The notes beneath the pieces were generated by a model. It was not told where the DNA came from and made no database searches. It saw nothing but the letters and a program-made list of their open reading frames with translations. Positions 1 to 6,367 of a stretch of 6,564 nucleotides of DNA are shown piece after piece (positions within the stretch are counted from its first letter, which is position 1; each line of letters begins with the position of its first letter). The translations under genes were made by a program, and so were the position numbers. Source of the stretch: Desulfuromonadaceae bacterium (GTDB taxonomy: Bacteria; Desulfobacterota; Desulfuromonadia; Desulfuromonadales; SZUA-540); the NCBI GenBank assembly GCA_003250235.1, contig QKGY01000452.1:1-6564 (forward strand). Reading direction: 5' to 3'.

Positions 1-299
1 CCGGCCTTGAACGCCTCGGCGACATATTCGAAGCGCGGGTGCATGCTGAGCATGAGAATGCGTACGCCCGGAACCGCACGAGTAAGGTTCTGGGTGGCTT
101 CTATGCCGCTCATGTCGGGAAGAGAGACGTCCATGGTCATGAGGTCCGGCTTCAGGTTCTGGGCCAGAGCCAGGGCATCGGAAGCGTTCCCTGCTTCGCC
201 GACTACGGAATAGTGCGTACTTCGGGCGATCAGGCTTTTGAGCCCTTCACGGAACAAAGGATGGTCATCGACAATCAGGACACGTTTTTTGGTGATCAT
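1..299 (-). CDS. NarL/FixJ-type response regulator, receiver domain (partial, C-terminus outside window)
   Basis: This is the N-terminal 99 residues of a two-component response regulator; the gene runs off the left edge. The receiver domain shows the acidic pair D11-D12 in a VLIVDDHPLFREGL opening, the phospho-acceptor D57 in the context MDVSLPDMSGIEA, and the switch Ser at S85 (ILMLSMH). The VDDHPLFREGL and LPDMSGIEA signatures are typical of the NarL/FixJ family, so a C-terminal LuxR-type helix-turn-helix is expected beyond the window but cannot be seen. The start at 299 is preceded by AGGA with about eight bases of spacing. It lies 19 bases downstream of the histidine kinase stop on the same strand, so the two form an operon and a cognate phosphorelay. 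Its target genes cannot be read from this window. Confidence 0.93.
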   Translation of the reverse strand, partial: MITKKRVLIVDDHPLFREGLKSLIARSTHYSVVGEAGNASDALALAQNLKPDLMTMDVSLPDMSGIEATQNLTRAVPGVRILMLSMHPRFEYVAEAFKA

Positions 300-318
300 G
301 AGTCATTCCTGAAAAGGG

Positions 319-1758
319 TTAGGATAATCCGTTTCGCCAAAAAGGTATTTCCACCATGATGCGGGTTCCGTTCCCCGAGCTGGAAACGATATTGAACTTG
401 CCGTGCAGAAGGTCGACCCGCTCCGCCATCCCGACCAGCCCAAGCTTCTGGCCCTGCGAGATGGGGGTCATCTGTTCCTCGAGGCTAAAGCCGCAGCCGT
501 TGTCTTCAATGCGCAACAGGATATCCGGATGCGAGGCGACCAGGCGGATGTTGACCTGGCTGGCCCGGGAATGTTTGACCACGTTATGCAGGGCTTCCTG
601 AACGATGCGGTAGAGATTGATCTCCGTCTCGTTGTCCAGTTTGATCTCCTTGATCCCGCCGGCCTTGAAATCGATGCTCAGAGAATGGACGCCCACCAGC
701 TTGCGTATATGGTCGCGGATGGCTTCGACCAATCCGAGTCGTTCCATGAAAGAGGGGCGCAACGCCCCGGAGAGCTGTCTGACGGAGTTGATGGAGGATT
801 GCAGGATTTTGCTGATATCGTCAAGGCGCTTTTTGACTTCGCCCGATTGCTGACTCAAATCTTCGGCGAGGGTTTCGATTCCGATCTTGGCAGCATTGAG
901 CCGCTGGCCCAGATCATCGTGCAATTCTCTGGAAATAACCTTGCGTTCATCCTCCTGGGCATTGAGCAGACGGTGCGACAGTGCGCGTATTCGCTGCTCC
1001 GCCTCCTTTCTACTGGTGATATCGCGGGCCACCGCCAGCTTAGCCGGGCGACTTACCCCCGGCATGCGAATGCCCAGCTCGATGACCGAGTACCAGGCCT
1101 GGTTTGTTTCATTGAAAAATTCCTTGTAAAGAGGTTTGCCGGAGTTGAACACTTCCTGCCTGCGGCAATCCTCGCAGGGGGTAGCGAAGTCACGGCATAC
1201 CTTGTGGCAGGGGTCGGTCTGCACGTTGCCGTTGCAGGTTTCCAGCATTTTGCGGTTCGCATAGATGATCTGACAGTCGTCGGTGACGACGTAAACACGA
1301 TCTTCCATGGCATCGAGCAGAAGACGCAGGGTCTGCTGGGATACCGCCATGGCTTCGGCCATGATCTGACAATCCGTCTGGTCTTTAAAGGTCCCGATAA
1401 TGGCCGGACGGCCATTGACCATCACCTGCTTCGCTTCGATCTCCATCCAGAACAGACAGCCGTCCCTGCGCCCGGAAGGCTGCGCCCAGGCGACATGAGG
1501 CGTGCCCTCGGCCAGCATTTTCTCGTGCATTCCCCGGAAAAGATCAAGGGAACCGGAGTCCGGGTAGATGTCGGTGAACAGGTCGCGGTAGAGAAGGCTC
1601 TCCCTGTCGTCAAACCCGAAAATATCGCAGAAGCGCCGATTGAGATAAATCAGCTTGTTCTCCTGACAGACGTAGGTGGCGAGGGACAGGTTCTCAACGA
1701 TCATCGTCCCGAGGTCGGCTTCTGACTTCATCAGCATGAGATAGTGACCCTTCTGCAT
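319..1758 (-). CDS. Soluble PAS-PAS sensor histidine kinase, NarX/HPK7 class
   Basis: This is a 479-residue cytosolic sensor kinase with no membrane segment. The order is PAS 1 (about 15-128), PAS 2 (about 138-250), a short coiled linker, a HisKA_3 dimerisation domain (about 268-335) and a HATPase_c domain (about 376-473). The phospho-acceptor is H280 in ERKVISRELHDDLGQ, the NarX/DegS-type motif. The ATP site shows the N-box QEALHNVVKH (387-396), the G1 box EDNGCGF (418-424), the G2 box LGLVGM (439-444) and GNGT (462-465), so the kinase looks intact. PAS 2 carries five cysteines (175, 184, 188, 195, 198), including CxxC, which suggests metal, cofactor or redox sensing. The start at 1758 has no clear ribosome binding site and overlaps the stop of a small upstream frame as TAATG. 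M8 (1737), preceded by AGAAGGG, is an alternative start. The product presumably phosphorylates the downstream response regulator. Confidence 0.95.
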   Translation of the reverse strand: MQKGHYLMLMKSEADLGTMIVENLSLATYVCQENKLIYLNRRFCDIFGFDDRESLLYRDLFTDIYPDSGSLDLFRGMHEKMLAEGTPHVAWAQPSGRRDGCLFWMEIEAKQVMVNGRPAIIGTFKDQTDCQIMAEAMAVSQQTLRLLLDAMEDRVYVVTDDCQIIYANRKMLETCNGNVQTDPCHKVCRDFATPCEDCRRQEVFNSGKPLYKEFFNETNQAWYSVIELGIRMPGVSRPAKLAVARDITSRKEAEQRIRALSHRLLNAQEDERKVISRELHDDLGQRLNAAKIGIETLAEDLSQQSGEVKKRLDDISKILQSSINSVRQLSGALRPSFMERLGLVEAIRDHIRKLVGVHSLSIDFKAGGIKEIKLDNETEINLYRIVQEALHNVVKHSRASQVNIRLVASHPDILLRIEDNGCGFSLEEQMTPISQGQKLGLVGMAERVDLLHGKFNIVSSSGNGTRIMVEIPFWRNGLS

Positions 1759-1851
1759 TATTTCATCGGTTCGAGAACGTTCTGTAAGGTGTCTGTTATC
1801 CGTGACATTGTTTTGTATGCAATCCAGAGGCCGATTTTTGAAATTCGTTTC

Positions 1852-1885
1852 ATGGGGATTTGCCCATGCGTGGTTAAATCCCCAT
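1852..1885. repeat. Inverted repeat, 10-base arms, 14-base spacer
   Basis: ATGGGGATTT at 1852-1861 is matched perfectly by its reverse complement AAATCCCCAT at 1876-1885. A second, overlapping inverted repeat, CATGGG (1851-1856) and CCCATG (1863-1868), shares the left arm, so two alternative pairings exist. It lies about 95-130 bases upstream of the kinase start and could be a regulator-binding site or a leader RNA structure. No T-run follows on either strand, so it is not a canonical terminator. Confidence 0.5.
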
Positions 1886-1936
1886 ATGTCGTTCGATTGT
1901 CCCTCATCTCACCCCTAATGTCCTCGTTTAAAACAC

Positions 1937-1952
1937 CCCCAAAGTTTTGGGG
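1937..1952. repeat. Short near-perfect palindrome, possible operator
   Basis: CCCCAAA at 1937-1943 and TTTGGGG at 1946-1952 are perfect reverse complements separated by two bases. A compact dyad in the shared promoter region of divergent transcription units is a plausible binding site for a dimeric regulator. No known consensus was recognised. Confidence 0.35.
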
Positions 1953-1991
1953 AATGGCCTCCATGTCCCATAGGGTAAACACCTTAGTTGG

Positions 1992-2020
1992 ATGGATTTT
2001 AATAAAAAAAATAAATCCAT
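1992..2020. repeat. AT-rich inverted repeat ATGGATTT / AAATCCAT
   Basis: ATGGATTT (1992-1999) pairs with AAATCCAT (2013-2020) across an A/T-only spacer of 13 bases. Read on the minus strand, the loop is a T-rich run, which is not terminator geometry. It may be an operator or an UP-element-like region. It resembles the dyad at 1852-1885 in having ATGG...ATTT arms. Confidence 0.35.
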
Positions 2021-2078
2021 GACTGCACAGGTAATAAAACAAAAAACCCTTAAATATCGGAAATATACGATGTTGCTT

Positions 2079-2215
2079 TGAGGCTGTCTCAAAAAGGTCT
2101 CTGCCTGTCTCGACGGTTTCGGGAGTGCCTTGGTATCCCGGTTGCTATGTAGTGAGGCAGCTCTTTTCTCACAAGTTTCATGCAATCCGCTTGCCCAGGT
2201 TTCGTCGATCCCCAA
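2079..2215. other. Possible insertion-sequence remnant (weak)
   Basis: From about 2079 the sequence GAGGCTGTCTCAAAAAGG resembles the terminal inverted-repeat style of some transposable elements. The composition also switches abruptly from AT-rich to balanced GC at this point. No transposase frame survives: the minus-strand frames here are short and match nothing I recognise. No target-site duplication or matching opposite end was found in the window. The call rests on resemblance only. Confidence 0.15.
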
Positions 2216-2223
2216 AGTCGGCG

Positions 2224-2242
2224 TTCTCTGCAGGGCGGAGAA
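2224..2242 (+). promoter_or_regulatory. Leader hairpin upstream of cytochrome gene
   Basis: TTCTCTGC (2224-2231) pairs with GCGGAGAA (2235-2242) across the loop AGG, giving eight pairs in RNA with one G-U wobble. It sits about 85 bases upstream of the cytochrome start. A T-run occurs only about 23 bases later (2265-2271), too far for a standard terminator. It may be a 5'-leader structure if transcription begins upstream; the transcription start is unknown. Confidence 0.35.
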
Positions 2243-2314
2243 AGGACGGTCAAGGAAGCAAAAGATTTTTTATGTTGTGGATTGGCATTGTGTGGAACTA
2301 ACCAAATGAAGAAG

Positions 2315-2320
2315 AAAGGA
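2315..2320 (+). promoter_or_regulatory. Ribosome binding site that fixes the cytochrome start at 2329
   Basis: AAAGGA at 2315-2320 lies eight bases before ATG 2329. An earlier in-frame ATG at 2320 overlaps the end of this site and so has no usable spacing. The 2329 start also gives a better signal peptide, beginning MKRRSLKRLVLGG. Confidence 0.75.
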
Positions 2321-2328
2321 TGTTGACA

Positions 2329-5300
2329 ATGAAGAGGAGGAGTTTGAAGCGACTGGTCCTCGGCGGGGCGCTGGCGACAGCCGGCCTGGCCCTGAGTGCC
2401 AGTCTGGCGTTCGCGGCGCATCCGCCGGTAACGCTCTATACGTTCGAGGAAGTCGCCATGCAGTACGGCATGACGAAAATGCCCGTACAGGTTGATCCGA
2501 ATACCCTGCGCGGCTTCCCGTACAGCCCCAAGCAGACCTGCGGGGAGTGCCACGATTATTCGAAGATTTCCGATCACGCCTTCCATTCGGCCCTGGGTAT
2601 GTTCGAATGGAAAGACACCGCCGATGGACAATTCAAACTTGACGATCCGAACGTCGTCAAGCCCTGGGTCCAGTCCACGGCGATGTACGGCAAGTGGTGA
2701 AGTCCCTCTCTTCGCCAGGTGGCGAACTTCATGGACCAAGACCCTGCAACACCCGCCGTACAAGACAAGTATTACAGTGAATCGGAATTTTTGGGCCAAA
2801 CCGACCTGACAGCCTGGGATATGGCGGTTTACTGCGGCAGCTGCCATGTCGGCGGCGGCTTCGGTGAAAAGGACCGTAACGGTGTCCGTCTGTCGATGAA
2901 AAATCCCGCCGGCGGCATGGACCCCGGCGCCGCGAATTTTTCTCCGACGACGCCATACAACTCCTATAACAACTACGTCTTCGAAAAATTCGATCCGTCA
3001 ACCGGCATGCCCCAGCATATGGTGGGACAGGCCCCCTGGATCTATCCTGTCTATCAGGGGATGACCCCGATGACCGCTCCTCAAGGCTGGGGTCAGGCAA
3101 TGACCATGACCATGCCTGACGGCTCGTCGATGCCGGTGGTCGATGGTCAACTCATGATGCCCAACATCAAAGAGATGGACTGCCTGTACTGCCACTTCAA
3201 GGGCTACAGCAACATCATGAACTCGGTCATGACCTACAGCGGTGCCCACAATGCGGCTCCCATGGCCGGTTCGGGCCTGATGGACACCAACTCCATGAGC
3301 CCCACCTATCAGGGCTACACCGTGGATGCCGGCAACGGCATGACCGTAACGGGTATGCCCGCCATGGTCACCATGGACCCGGCGACCGGCGTGGTCAGCC
3401 TGAGCACTTATGCTCTGGGCAACATCCAGGGCAATCCTGACGAAGCCAACTGCCGTCAGTGTCATGCCCCCAGTGCGCTGAAAGACCTGCCGGACATGAT
3501 GAGGGACTTCCTCTCTTCGGCCCCGATGGTTTACACCGGCAGCTTTGCCCAGTCCTTCACCGGGTTGTCCATGCCGGCCTATGACTTCAACGCGCCGTTC
3601 GGCAATACCTGGAACTGGACCGAGACGCCTCTGGGCTCTCCGTATCCTCAGGGGCTGGCCTACATGACCTCCGGGATCATCTCGGTGGGCGATGTGATGA
3701 CCGGCATGAACACTATCGGCGGCGACTGGTCGTTTATCCCGTCCATCAAGTTCCCGGCCGCCATGGGCATGACGATCTACAATGCCCCCGGCAGCAAGTT
3801 CCCATACGGACCGAATGGGATGCCCAGTGCCGAACTTCTCGATCCGTATGATCCGTCGACCTTCGACTGGACTGATCCCAACGCCATGCTGATCCTCATG
3901 GGCAAGCAGATTGGCGGCGGCAACCCTGCCGGAACCGGACCTCTGTATTACGAGTCCCCTCTGTATGATGGTGACGGCAACCCTACCGGCTACATGGACC
4001 AGATGGCTCTGAAAAAGAGCATTGTTCCTTTCCCCCGTGCCGAATGGTTCAAGCGCGGAGACCTGTTCGGAAGCCGCGACCAGGAAGTTCACCTGAATAT
4101 GGGCTGTGCCGGCTGTCACATGGACACCAACACCGCCAAGGTGGACCAGTATGATGCGAATGGCAACATCGTCTTTGACGGCAAGAGCCAGTGCGACCCC
4201 GGTCGCGGATACGATGCGGCCAGCGGTGTCGAAGACGGTACCACGGTTAACGGCGTGACCTTCGACTCCAACAACACCATGAAGAAGTGCGCCGACTGTC
4301 ACATCACCGGCAAGAACTCCGATGGCGTGGCGATCAACACCTTCGGTGCTCCCGATCCGACGGCGGCTCACCAGGCAGCCGGCCTGACGGCCAACATCGT
4401 ACAGGCGATGGGTCCTGCCGGCACGCTGCCCGGCAACCACCTGGATGTCATCGACTGCACCGTCTGTCACGTGTACAAGGAGCAGATGGCCGTACGTCTG
4501 CTCGATTCCACCTCGGGCAACCGGTATCCGACCATGGTCGGTTTCGACGAAACCCAGGGGATGATGGGTATGTTTGATGATCCCTTCGGTATGGGGATGC
4601 CTGCGGGCAGCAACGCAACCGAATGGAAGCCCCTGTATGCCTGGCAGAAAAAAGGCATGTCGGATCAGAGCAGCGATCCCAACTGGCGTCGCAAGATCAT
4701 GCAGCTCAACATGATCACCGCCGACATCTGGAACAACGTCGACCCGGCGATCGACGCCAATGGCGACGGACAGACCGGACGCCATGCCCTGGAGTACGAT
4801 CCGGCAACGGACCCGACCTTCGACGGCATTATTCAGAAGTCCTATTACGACCCCTGGATCCAGCGCGACCTGAAGGCCGGCATGAACTACGGCCCCAGCG
4901 GTTTCGCTCCGATTCCCGTCGGATTCGGCGGCAGCAGCTTCATGTCCGCCTATGCTCAGGACGGGTCCTTCACCGGCCAGTGGCAGTATGTCGGCGTCTA
5001 CGGCGGCAACGTCATCTTCTCGACGCCTGAAGAAATCGAAGCGTACAAAACCTTCCGCAGCAGCATCGCTCCGGCGGTGGACGGCAAGTCCTGGGATGAA
5101 ACCGAGATGCTGCTGGTTGGTGCGCCCTTCATGATCACGCACAACATTCGCGCCACCGACAAGTTCGTGCTCGGCAAGAACTGCAGCGACTGTCACGCGG
5201 ACGGTAAAGAGTTCTTCGACGGCGGCTTCAACATGACCGGTACCGCCATTAAAGCCAATGCGGGTGGCCAGTTCATGGCCTCTCAGGCTGAGGAACTGAT

Positions 5301-6135
5301 CATTGTCGGTAATGCTGCAGACATCAGCACCGGCGCCGAACTTGGAACCAAGGACGGCATCAGCCTCGAAGTGCCCTTTGAGGAGCTCGGCGACTGGGAT
5401 CCGGCAACCAAAACCTTCACGGCGAATCCTGCCGGTAGCTTCAAGAAGGTTGCGGATCTGAGCCGCAGCGAAGCGCTGTACCCCGAAAACGGTACCTATA
5501 CCACGGCTACCGGCACGGTTCTGGCGGATCGCGCAGCCTGGGTGTCTTATCTCAAGACCCTCAATAACGCCGCCGCATTCGGTATCGGGATCGATCCTGT
5601 TGCGGTCTTCTCCGCCCCGACCACTGACGTAACGGTCAACACCGCCTTCAACTTCGTGGCCGACGCCAGCGCCAACACCCAGGGGACGTTCGATTACTCC
5701 TGGCTGATCAACGACGGCAACCACACAACCCTGCTTGGTTCCACCGCCAGCTACACCTTCACCCAGACCGGCAGCTATCTCGTGACGCTGTATGTCAAGG
5801 ATGAAGAGGGCAAACTGGCATCTGATTCCAAGTATGTCAAGGTTGTCGCTCCTGCTCCCGATACCACCATCAGCTACACCCAGGTGGCGGGAACCAACAG
5901 CGCTGACGTGACCTTCGGTAATATGCCGGTTCACACCCGCCTGCTGGTGTACTGGGGTGACGGGACGTACGAGTGGATCAACGACGCCAGTACGGATGTC
6001 AGCAAGACCAAGGCGTTCCGTGCCGTATCGACCTACGACAAGGGAGATCACTACGAGTACCTGACCCGCGTCTATGTCTACAACGGCACTACCCGCGTCG
6101 ACTACAAGACCGCCACGATTTCCCTGGCGAAATAA
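2329..6135 (+). CDS. Extracellular octaheme c-type cytochrome with predicted selenocysteine (U124) and C-terminal PKD-like domains
   Basis: Read through the single in-frame TGA, this is a 1268-residue exported electron-transfer protein. Residues 1-29 form a signal peptide (basic KRRSLKR, hydrophobic core, SLAFA cleavage). There are eight CXXCH heme sites, at C71, C169, C285, C375, C593, C654, C710 and C952. The predicted selenocysteine is residue 124 (GKW-U-SPSLR). The only non-heme cysteine is C622. Residues 225-350 are methionine-rich. Two PKD/Ig-like domains end the protein (about 1089-1173 and 1180-1268, the second with WGDGT 1209-1213), which suggests cell-surface or extracellular placement. 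Heme density is low, about one per 155 residues. A possible calcium loop is DANGDG (809-814). The 2698-6135 part has no signal peptide and no ribosome site, so independent translation would strand seven heme sites in the cytoplasm. Alternatives are a recent nonsense mutation or a sequencing error. The electron-transfer role is well supported; the physiological substrate is unknown. Confidence 0.88.
2698..2700 (+). other. In-frame TGA, predicted selenocysteine codon (residue 124)
   Basis: This TGA is the only stop in an otherwise continuous 1269-codon frame. It sits between a signal-peptide-bearing heme segment and the rest of the same cytochrome, and is followed at the right distance by a SECIS-like hairpin. 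Tryptophan in this gene is written TGG throughout, for example the codon immediately before it, and no other TGA occurs in frame, so general TGA reassignment is not supported. Local protein context is Tyr-Gly-Lys-Trp-Sec-Ser-Pro-Ser-Leu-Arg. Confidence 0.78.
2702..2736 (+). promoter_or_regulatory. Bacterial SECIS-like hairpin (selenocysteine insertion signal)
   Basis: The upper stem TTCGCC (2711-2716) pairs perfectly with GGCGAA (2721-2726) across the loop AGGT (2717-2720). A lower stem GTCC (2702-2705) pairs with GGAC (2733-2736), separated by an internal loop of five and six bases. Sixteen bases lie between the TGA and the apical loop, and the second loop base is G, followed by GT. Known bacterial SECIS elements lie within the coding region just after UGA and have a G in the first two loop bases (the fdhF loop contains GGU). 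This hairpin would be bound by SelB carrying Sec-tRNA. Confidence 0.75.
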
Positions 6136-6150
6136 CCGACAACCTCCAAC

Positions 6151-6187
6151 CCGGGTCCGGCATCTGCCGGACCCGGAAACCGGTCCG
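6151..6187 (+). repeat. 3' hairpins with two mutually exclusive pairings
   Basis: CCGGGTCCGG (6151-6160) pairs perfectly with CCGGACCCGG (6167-6176) across a six-base loop. The right arm can instead pair forwards: CGGACC (6168-6173) plus GG (6175-6176) with CC plus GGTCCG (6180-6187), with one bulged C and an AAA loop. No T-run follows closely, so this is probably a 3'-end stabilising structure rather than the terminator itself. Confidence 0.6.
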
Positions 6188-6210
6188 TTCCTGTTATTTA
6201 TTTTCATGGT

Positions 6211-6240
6211 GCCCGGAACCCGTTCCGGGCTTTCTTTTCC
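6211..6240 (+). terminator. Rho-independent terminator after the cytochrome gene
   Basis: GCCCGGAAC (6211-6219) pairs perfectly with GTTCCGGGC (6222-6230) across a two-base loop, and TTTCTTTTCC follows directly. This is a textbook intrinsic terminator about 75 bases after the cytochrome stop. It implies that the downstream beta-barrel gene has its own promoter. Confidence 0.88.
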
Positions 6241-6299
6241 AGCCTTTTTAATCCGCGTAAACTCCGGGAGAATGTGGAACGTTTTTTGTATCCGTTTTG

Positions 6300-6346
6300 T
6301 TGACATATCGGTTTTTAACCCGAAAAACGTGTGGATTTTGATCCAC
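6300..6346 (+). promoter_or_regulatory. Candidate promoter/operator region of the beta-barrel gene
   Basis: A perfect TTGACA (6300-6305) could be a -35 element, but no good -10 hexamer occurs 16-18 bases later. Two adjacent inverted repeats follow: GTTTTT (6311-6316) with AAAAAC (6323-6328), and GTGGAT (6331-6336) with ATCCAC (6341-6346). They may be activator/repressor sites or a 5'-leader hairpin ending about 20 bases before the start codon. The dyads are certain; the function is inferred. Confidence 0.4.
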
Positions 6347-6367
6347 CATGCCAGCGGGAATGTTTCG

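Larger units (their letters stand above)
1759..2319. other. AT-rich intergenic region between divergent kinase operon and cytochrome gene
   Basis: About 560 bases separate the leftward kinase from the rightward cytochrome gene. The base composition is visibly more AT-rich than the flanking genes, especially at 1975-2080, and no convincing protein gene is present. The stretch must contain the promoters for both directions, but I could not find a -35/-10 pair or a -24/-12 sigma-54 site good enough to call. It does contain several inverted repeats (1852-1885, 1937-1952, 1992-2020), an insertion-sequence-end-like stretch starting near 2079, and a hairpin at 2224-2242; these are listed separately. 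Confidence 0.8.

Noticed and set aside
403..1725. A 440-residue open frame on the plus strand opposite the kinase.
   Set aside because: The minus-strand frame has complete PAS, HisKA_3 and HATPase motifs; the plus-strand frame has none and no ribosome site.
1758..2042. A 94-residue minus-strand gene upstream of the kinase.
   Set aside because: It opens with TTG, lacks a good ribosome site, and most of it is AT-rich intergenic sequence. Only the shorter inner frame from 1907 is kept as a weak possibility.
2277..2300. A sigma-54 (-24/-12) promoter at TTGGCATTGTGTGG.
   Set aside because: TTGGCA resembles a -24 element, but the required GC ten bases after the GG is missing.
2201..2330. A GEMM-type cyclic-dinucleotide riboswitch before the cytochrome.
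   Set aside because: The conserved CACGCACAGGGCAAACC-like core and the tetraloop-receptor pattern are absent.
2320..2700. A complete small monoheme protein ending at TGA 2698-2700.
   Set aside because: The frame continues without another stop into seven further CXXCH sites, and a SECIS-like hairpin follows the TGA. Termination there probably represents only failed selenocysteine insertion.
2698..2700. General reassignment of TGA to tryptophan or glycine.
   Set aside because: TGG is used normally for tryptophan, no other in-frame TGA appears in any real gene of the window, and the kinase uses an ordinary TAA stop.
2089..2847. A 252-residue minus-strand frame across the start of the cytochrome.
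   Set aside because: It overlaps the signal peptide and the first heme site of a well-supported gene, and shows no domain.
2719..6135. A separate, independently translated cytochrome starting at GTG 2719 (or ATG 2731).
   Set aside because: No ribosome binding site precedes either start, there is no signal peptide although seven heme sites require export, and it is in exact frame with the upstream signal-peptide-bearing segment across one TGA.
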